Part shown: one piece after another, positions 4,414-9,389 of the stretch
How positions within the stretch are numbered: the first letter of the stretch is position 1
Layout of the letters: each line of letters opens with the position of its first letter
Source of the DNA: Eubacterium sp.
Lineage (GTDB): Bacteria; Bacillota; Clostridia; Lachnospirales; Lachnospiraceae
Length of the DNA stretch: 9,389 bases
NCBI GenBank assembly: GCA_024697885.1
Contig: JAILSA010000293.1
Span: forward strand, 1-9,389
Direction: 5' to 3'
The notes under the pieces: model-generated
What the model was told of the DNA's origin: nothing
Databases searched by the model: none
What the model saw: only the letters and a program-made list of their open reading frames with translations
Made by a program: the position numbers and the translations under genes

Positions 4414-6561
4414 TCACTCCAAATACTTCTCAAAAACCACACCATCATCCTTAGGCACCACCTTAATCTGCCCACTTGTGATGGTGGAAGCGTAAGTCAC
4501 TCCCGCCGACTTCAAGCGTTCTAAAGCCTCCGGAGATGGGTGTCCATAGCGATTTTTGCCGCAGGAAATACTGGCATATCTTGGGGATAAGGCCGACAAA
4601 AAATCCGAGCCTGAGCTGTTTTTTGACCCGTGGTGGCCCACCTTCAAAAAATCAACCGAGGACAGGTAAGGCAAAATCTCCGCCTCTCCCTCCATGCCCA
4701 AATCGCCCACAAAGAGGCCCTTGAAATTCTTGTAGGAAAGTTCAAGAACTAAAGAATAATTGTTTTCATCTGGCCATTTATAATCCGGATAGGGGTGAAG
4801 GCAACGAAGAGAAAAATCTTGATCAAAAACAAGCTTCTCCCCCCGCTCCATATAAGCCACAGGCCAGTCCACACTAAGAAAACACTCCTCCATGGCCAAA
4901 TAGCCCTCATCCTTTTCCTTGATTTTGGGCAGAATCACCTGGCCCACCTCAATTCCAAAATGTCCCGACTCCTCTGCCATTTCCAAAATTCCAGAGTTGT
5001 GATCGGAATCGCTGTGGGTGATAAAAATCCTGTCCAGACGGGAAATCCCGTGGTACTTGAGCCAGGGAACAATGCGGTACTTGGCAATTTCCTTGACAGA
5101 GGAACTTCCCCCATCAATCATCATGGTCTGATTCTTGTAGCGCAAAACCGTACAATCTCCCTGACCAATGTCCAGGCTGTAAATTTCTAAGCCCTCCACC
5201 CGGTGAATGGGAATAAACAAGAGGGCGAGGGCAAAAAGAATGGCCGGAAGACAAAGATTTTTGTGCTTTTTGCTTTTTCTTGCCAAGACAAATAATAAAA
5301 GGAAAAAATAATAAGAATAGATTTGCCACATAAGGGGCTGACCGGTCCGCCACATAATAAAGGGCAGGCCAGACATAAAATCACTTAAATAATAAAAATA
5401 CTTGAGAAAATAATGGGCAGTGCCCAGAAACATTTGAGATAAAAGTTGACAGATATATGCTGAAAAACCGCCACCAAGGCCCAGGGCCATCAAAATCCCC
5501 ATGCAAGGAAGAACCAGGGTATTAATCAGGGCAGACAAAATATTAACCTCATAATAAAAATACAGGATAATTGGCAGGGTAATGAGAAACATGCCAAAAT
5601 TAGCCAAAATCATCTTCTTCCCATCTGTCAGGGAGTCCGTCCACTCCTTCCACTGGGGAACAAAAAAGAAAATCCCGGCCAGGGTTCCGTAGGACAGCAA
5701 AAAGCCCGCCTGAAAAAGGGCCTGGGGCTGGATCACTAGCTGGACAAAGGCTGCCAGGGCCAGGGCATTCCACCCGTCATAAGTGGCGCCAATCATACGG
5801 GCCAGCAAGAGAATAATCATCATGAGAATGGCCCTGGTGGCCGAAATGGAAAATCCAGTCAACTCCCCGTAGAGAATCAGGGCAAAAATAGTGGTCACCG
5901 CCGCCAGCCTCATAGGAAGAAGGTACTTGCGAAGGAAGTAAAAAAGGCCGGCTCCAATCATGGAGATATGAAGGCCTGAAATAGCAATGATATGGCTGAT
6001 GCCACCCTGGCGGTAGACCTCCTTAACCTCCTCTTCTAGGGAGGATTTTTCTCCCATGAGCATGGCGCACAAAAGGCCTGCCGATTCCTGGGGCAAAAGT
6101 TCAAGCAAATTTTGGCAAAAAGAATTCCTAAAATCCTGTAGGGCTTGGGGAAGGGGTCTGTAAGAATCATCTAAAATTTTACATGAGTCACAAAAGAAAC
6201 TGGCTGAAATGCCCTGGGACTCGTAGTATGATTTTTCGTCGAATTGTCCCGGATTTCCGGGGGGTTTATAGGGGCTTAGATTCCCGTGAATTTCAATGAT
6301 ATTGCCGATTTTCAAATCGGAAAAAAGGGCTAAATCCTTGCCCTGATAGACTTTGAGCTTTTTACAAAGCAAAGAGTCCCTATAGGTCACAGAGGTCACC
6401 GTAAGGGACTTGGCGTCAAGGCCTGCGATTTGGCTGACTTGGCAGGTTAGAGTCATGTCCTCCCCGGACAATTCCTCCTCTTTTTCCACCAGAAAAAAAC
6501 TGGAAAGAAAAATGCCTGTCACCAGCAAAACCAGGGCCCAACAAATTGGCCGTTTTATCAA
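4414..6561 (-). CDS. comEC: ComEC/Rec2 family DNA-uptake channel with C-terminal metallo-beta-lactamase domain
   Basis: A complete 715-residue ComEC with all three family parts. The N-terminal domain (about 1-150) has a membrane segment and the family-typical NPGQFDEKSYYESQGI. The Competence membrane domain (about 160-450) carries HIIAISGLHIS and ATRAILMMI plus many hydrophobic helices. The C-terminal metallo-beta-lactamase-like domain (about 457-715) has DIGQGDC, IDGG, HSDSDH (516-521), VGDLG, VGHHGSKNSS and YGHPSPE. ComEC is the inner-membrane channel that admits single-stranded DNA during transformation; the MBL domain is thought to degrade the other strand. No key motif is missing, so the protein should be functional. 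The start is a TTG with AGGTGGG 6 bases upstream; the next in-frame ATG would delete the N-terminal helix. It lies 28 bp behind the GerMN lipoprotein gene, probably in the wal operon. Confidence 0.95.
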   Translation of the reverse strand: MIKRPICWALVLLVTGIFLSSFFLVEKEEELSGEDMTLTCQVSQIAGLDAKSLTVTSVTYRDSLLCKKLKVYQGKDLALFSDLKIGNIIEIHGNLSPYKPPGNPGQFDEKSYYESQGISASFFCDSCKILDDSYRPLPQALQDFRNSFCQNLLELLPQESAGLLCAMLMGEKSSLEEEVKEVYRQGGISHIIAISGLHISMIGAGLFYFLRKYLLPMRLAAVTTIFALILYGELTGFSISATRAILMMIILLLARMIGATYDGWNALALAAFVQLVIQPQALFQAGFLLSYGTLAGIFFFVPQWKEWTDSLTDGKKMILANFGMFLITLPIILYFYYEVNILSALINTLVLPCMGILMALGLGGGFSAYICQLLSQMFLGTAHYFLKYFYYLSDFMSGLPFIMWRTGQPLMWQIYSYYFFLLLFVLARKSKKHKNLCLPAILFALALLFIPIHRVEGLEIYSLDIGQGDCTVLRYKNQTMMIDGGSSSVKEIAKYRIVPWLKYHGISRLDRIFITHSDSDHNSGILEMAEESGHFGIEVGQVILPKIKEKDEGYLAMEECFLSVDWPVAYMERGEKLVFDQDFSLRCLHPYPDYKWPDENNYSLVLELSYKNFKGLFVGDLGMEGEAEILPYLSSVDFLKVGHHGSKNSSGSDFLSALSPRYASISCGKNRYGHPSPEALERLKSAGVTYASTITSGQIKVVPKDDGVVFEKYLE

Positions 6562-6589
6562 ATTTTTCCCACCTTTATATACAAATACA

Positions 6590-7513
6590 CTAGTTGATAA
6601 CTAAATCTAAGTTGCGCTCCAGAGGCATATTAAATCCCTCTAAATCGCCGTAGTACTCCTCCTGCTCTCCCTCAACCGTAAACTGAACCATATTGATATT
6701 AGAGAGCTCACAGAGAGTATTTACAATAGAATAAACCGTCACAGAAGCCTGGAGCCCCTGAATTTGATTCTTGAATTCACGACTCAAATCCAAATAGCAG
6801 ACATTATCTCGAATTGTCACAGTATTCAAAACCGTATCTTCTGGTATGGTTTGTCGAGATTTGATATTCACATTGTCCAGGTGATTCGGACCTAGAATCA
6901 AGGTCTCCACCAAGAGTTTGGCCAGGGGTTCCGCCGCATTATAGGAAATCTCCTTGCGAACCTCTTGGAGAGACTTGCCGTCCACAGTGGCAAAGTAAAG
7001 GGCCACCTCCTTCGTCGTTGTGGCATCCGATGGATTGAGCTCATCCACAAAACTGTTGTCACTCATAAGCCCCACCGTATTGCCTGAGAGAACCAGGGGC
7101 TGGTCCTCCACATAAAAATCTACATATTGAATCTCCTTTAACTGGCAGAGGGTTTTGACAATGGCCGCTCTGGACAAAATTTCATCCACTCCACTCTTGT
7201 TATTGTAACCGGCAGAAAAATACAGGGAAAGCTGATTTTCCTTGATCTGGTAGTCAATAATTTCAATGCCATCGTCAATGGGACTGAGGACCTTGTCATT
7301 CTTAGGATTATTAATTTGACCAATTAGGTCCTTAATAACAGAGATAATATCCTGTCTGTCCTGGCTGGTGGTATATTTTTCCTCCACCAGACGGGAAGAT
7401 TCTGTATCCAAATAATAAATCTTGTACTCATTGGCCTTTGTCCCCTCCTGGCCACAGGCGGTCAGGCACAAGAGAAGGGATAGAGACAAGATCAGACTGA
7501 TGATTTTTTTCAT
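6590..7513 (-). CDS. Lipoprotein with two GerMN domains
   Basis: A 307-residue exported protein. The N-terminus is a lipoprotein signal peptide: KK, a leucine-rich core, and the lipobox LTAC with the lipidated cysteine at C20. The mature part appears to be two GerMN (sporulation/germination) domains, about residues 30-150 and 165-295. Each ends in a similar pattern: AAIVKTLCQLKEIQYVDFYVEDQ in one corresponds to YSIVNTLCELSNINMVQFTVEGE in the other. GerMN domains occur in spore-germination protein GerM and in LpqB-type lipoproteins next to two-component systems. By position, directly behind a WalK-like kinase, it may tune the kinase from outside the membrane, as LpqB and YycH/YycI do elsewhere; that is inference. 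The ATG has GGGGGGAG 8 bases upstream, starting right after the kinase stop codon (18-bp gap). Confidence 0.88.
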   Translation of the reverse strand: MKKIISLILSLSLLLCLTACGQEGTKANEYKIYYLDTESSRLVEEKYTTSQDRQDIISVIKDLIGQINNPKNDKVLSPIDDGIEIIDYQIKENQLSLYFSAGYNNKSGVDEILSRAAIVKTLCQLKEIQYVDFYVEDQPLVLSGNTVGLMSDNSFVDELNPSDATTTKEVALYFATVDGKSLQEVRKEISYNAAEPLAKLLVETLILGPNHLDNVNIKSRQTIPEDTVLNTVTIRDNVCYLDLSREFKNQIQGLQASVTVYSIVNTLCELSNINMVQFTVEGEQEEYYGDLEGFNMPLERNLDLVIN

Positions 7514-7531
7514 AAAAAATTCTCCCCCCTT

Positions 7532-8959
7532 CTAGGACTCAATGTAAATCAGTGGAATGCGGACATTAAAGGTTGTGCCCTGCTGTTCCACGCTGTGAAC
7601 CTTAATAGAACCGCGGTGCAGCAAAATAGCGCGTCGGGTAATAGCAAGACCCAGGCCATTTCCACCGGTCTCCCTGGACCTGGCCTTGTCCACACGGTAG
7701 AAGCGCTCGAAAATGTGATCCTGCAATTCCTCTGGAATACCCACACCAGAATCTGAAACCTTGAGGTAGAAAAACTTGTGGTCGGCATTTAGAGAAACAC
7801 GCACCCATCCGTCGTCATAATTGTATTTGACCGCATTGATAATCAGATTTCTAAAGGCCATTTCCAACTTGACCTCGTCCACCTGGGCCGTCACGGGACG
7901 CACACTCTCAAAAATAATTTCTATATTTCTCTGGTCTGCAATAGGCCTTACCTGCTTGAGGATAGCCTCTACAAACTCATTGACATTGACCTCCTTAATG
8001 TTGACGCTGTCCGCATTTTTGTCCATGCGAACCAGGGACAGAAGGTCATTGATAATATTGTTCATTCGCTCCAATTCCCCATTAATATCCACCATAAATT
8101 CCTGGTAGATTTCCACTGGCAGGCCCTCCTGGCCCGTAAGGGATTCGGCCAAAACCTTAACGGAAGTAATCGGGGTCTTTAGCTCATGAGACACGTTGGA
8201 CACAAATTCCTGTCTGGCATCCTCTAGGTTTTGGAGGCCACTGAGCATGGAATTAAAGTTGTCCTGCAACTCCTCAAGTTCTACAAAGCTGTTGAGCTCT
8301 AGGGTCTCATTAAAATCTCCCTGGGTTATGTGGGCGATAGAGTCTGCCGCCTCTTTTATAGGCTTTACAATCTGACCAGAATATAGGACAGAGGAAACCA
8401 GCACAATTACACCCAGGAGCAAAATCAGGGTCAGAGAAATGCTCTGGAGATTTTTGTAGAGTAGGGTCACGGAAGAAAGGGAACAATCCATAATAATAGC
8501 TCCATTGGCTGTAATGGCATCGGCTCCCATAACTGGAATAATTATCTGAACACGGTCCTCAGAGACCTTTTGAATCATGGTGGCATTATTGAGACTGGAA
8601 ATCACATCTTCTACAATCAGGGTTTTCCCCTCTTCTAGGCCATAAGAATCCCGCAAGACAACAAGACTCGAATTAACTACCAGGATACGGCCATCATAGA
8701 CATCCGACACCTGGGTCAACTCCGAGTCCACCTCAGAAGATGCATCATTTGAAAAAAAAGCAGAGGAAATAACCAAATTACAAAGAATACTTCCTCTGGC
8801 TTCGATTTCTGAAACCCTCTGTTCTACCGCCTTGGTGCGGTAGGTCCACATCAAAATCGTAGAAAAAATAATCAGGGGAATGATTCCAATCAGAATCAAA
8901 ACAGACAGGCTCTGAACCCGAAGACTTTTTATTTTTTTTATCCTATCTCTTAACGTCAA
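7532..8959 (-). CDS. walK: WalK-like membrane sensor histidine kinase without PAS domain
   Basis: A 475-residue kinase. TM1 (about 18-40) and TM2 (about 173-195) enclose an extracellular sensor of about 130 residues. A HAMP linker (196-245) leads straight to the HisKA domain with SHELKTP and phospho-acceptor H258. The ATPase domain has N box NLIINAVKYN (N375), G1 DSGVGI (403-408), F box FERFYRVD and G2 GGNGLGLAI (432-440). All catalytic motifs are intact. Bacillus WalK (about 610 residues) has a PAS domain between HAMP and HisKA; here there is no room for one. With its regulator it should control peptidoglycan hydrolases and wall growth. The start is a TTG at 8959 inside the end of the regulator gene (17-bp overlap), preceded by GGGGAGTAGG 8 bases upstream; no in-frame ATG occurs before TM1, so translational coupling is likely. 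The WalK name rests mainly on the partner; a PhoR-like kinase is the alternative. Confidence 0.85.
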   Translation of the reverse strand: MTLRDRIKKIKSLRVQSLSVLILIGIIPLIIFSTILMWTYRTKAVEQRVSEIEARGSILCNLVISSAFFSNDASSEVDSELTQVSDVYDGRILVVNSSLVVLRDSYGLEEGKTLIVEDVISSLNNATMIQKVSEDRVQIIIPVMGADAITANGAIIMDCSLSSVTLLYKNLQSISLTLILLLGVIVLVSSVLYSGQIVKPIKEAADSIAHITQGDFNETLELNSFVELEELQDNFNSMLSGLQNLEDARQEFVSNVSHELKTPITSVKVLAESLTGQEGLPVEIYQEFMVDINGELERMNNIINDLLSLVRMDKNADSVNIKEVNVNEFVEAILKQVRPIADQRNIEIIFESVRPVTAQVDEVKLEMAFRNLIINAVKYNYDDGWVRVSLNADHKFFYLKVSDSGVGIPEELQDHIFERFYRVDKARSRETGGNGLGLAITRRAILLHRGSIKVHSVEQQGTTFNVRIPLIYIES

Positions 8960-9389
8960 AGTAATAACCTACTCCCCATTTTGTATGAATGAATTTTGGT
9001 TCACTTGGGTTTAACTCGATTTTCTCACGCATTCGTCGAATGTGAACATCCACGGTGCGCACATCTCCCGGGTAATCCAATCCCCAAACCTCATGGAGAA
9101 GCTTGTCTCGGTTATAGATTTTGTTGGGATTGTTCATCAAAAATTCTAACAGCTCAAATTCCTTGGCTGTCAGGCTAACCTCCCTGCCCTCAATAAAGGC
9201 CCTTCTGCCGTCCTTGTCCAGGCGAATCAAATCCTCCTGTGTCGAAGCAGGTGCCGCCTTGGCTTCTGACTTGCTTCCAGACTTGTTGCTGCGGCGAATA
9301 ATGGCCTTAATTCTGGCCTTTACCTCTAAAATGTTAAAAGGTTTTGTAATATAATCGTCGGCGCCGTATTCTAGACCAAGGATTTTGTC
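8943..9389 (-). CDS. walR: WalR-like OmpR/PhoB-family response regulator, C-terminal part
   Basis: The frame is open to the right window edge; 148 residues plus stop are visible. It opens with the end of the receiver domain, DKILGLEYGADDYITKPF, containing the conserved Lys of the TKPF motif, then helix 5 (EVKARIKAIIRR). A long polar linker (SNKSGSKSEAKAAPASTQED) leads to a winged-helix DNA-binding domain. That domain's wording is strongly WalR-like: VSLTAKEFELLEFLM, WGLDYPGDVRTVDVHIRRMREKIELNPSEP and WGVGYYF; WalR has the same GDVRTVDVxxRRxREKIExNPSxP pattern. The phospho-acceptor Asp lies outside the window. A TTG near 9230 could be misread as a start, but it falls within the linker and the upstream frame is clearly receiver, so this is one gene. 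It regulates promoters as a phosphorylated dimer; WalR homologues are often essential. Confidence 0.9.
   Translation of the reverse strand, partial: DKILGLEYGADDYITKPFNILEVKARIKAIIRRSNKSGSKSEAKAAPASTQEDLIRLDKDGRRAFIEGREVSLTAKEFELLEFLMNNPNKIYNRDKLLHEVWGLDYPGDVRTVDVHIRRMREKIELNPSEPKFIHTKWGVGYYFDVKR

Noticed and set aside
8943..9230. Stand-alone 95-residue winged-helix protein starting at a TTG
   Set aside because: The frame continues upstream to the window edge with clear receiver-domain sequence (ADDYITKPF), so it is the C-terminal part of one response regulator.

Overview
The window looks like chromosome of a low-to-moderate GC Firmicute of class Clostridia, most plausibly a Lachnospiraceae-type organism. 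The pointers are a WalR/WalK-type two-component system, a GerMN lipoprotein, a Gram-positive style YkuD L,D-transpeptidase with a membrane anchor, purine-rich Shine-Dalgarno sites in front of nearly every gene, and a serine tRNA without encoded CCA. No mobile element, phage gene or CRISPR array is visible. The family-level placement is inference.

Layout, left to right. At 1-249 (+) is the C-terminal end of a sirtuin-type NAD-dependent deacylase. It converges on a minus-strand group, and the two facing stop codons lie in opposite arms of an inverted repeat (241-294). Everything from 286 to 9389 is on the minus strand. In transcription order (right to left) it reads: a partial WalR-like response regulator (9389-8943); a WalK-like sensor kinase without a PAS domain (8959-7532, overlapping the regulator); a lipoprotein with two GerMN domains (7513-6590); a full-length ComEC DNA-uptake channel (6561-4414); a 417-bp non-coding spacer with a structured 73-bp tandem repeat; the DNA polymerase III delta subunit HolA (3996-2977); tRNA-Ser(CGA) (2936-2851) with its own near-consensus promoter; an L,D-transpeptidase (2807-1425); and a membrane-anchored metallophosphoesterase whose active-site motifs are partly lost (1401-286).

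The regulator, kinase, lipoprotein and ComEC genes are packed with a 17-bp overlap and gaps of 18 and 28 bp, so they very probably form one operon. It joins the envelope-stress/cell-wall two-component system to the DNA-uptake channel. The comEC-holA neighbourhood is common in Firmicutes, but here it is interrupted by the repeat spacer, and holA has a candidate promoter of its own. The L,D-transpeptidase and the phosphoesterase form a second two-gene unit (23-bp gap) that may be transcribed by read-through from the tRNA promoter. The theme is cell-envelope upkeep together with replication and competence housekeeping.

The most unusual parts are the repeat-rich spacer between comEC and holA (4021-4413), the degenerate active site of the phosphoesterase, and the wal-gerMN-comEC operon arrangement. 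I see no clearly new defence or mobile system.
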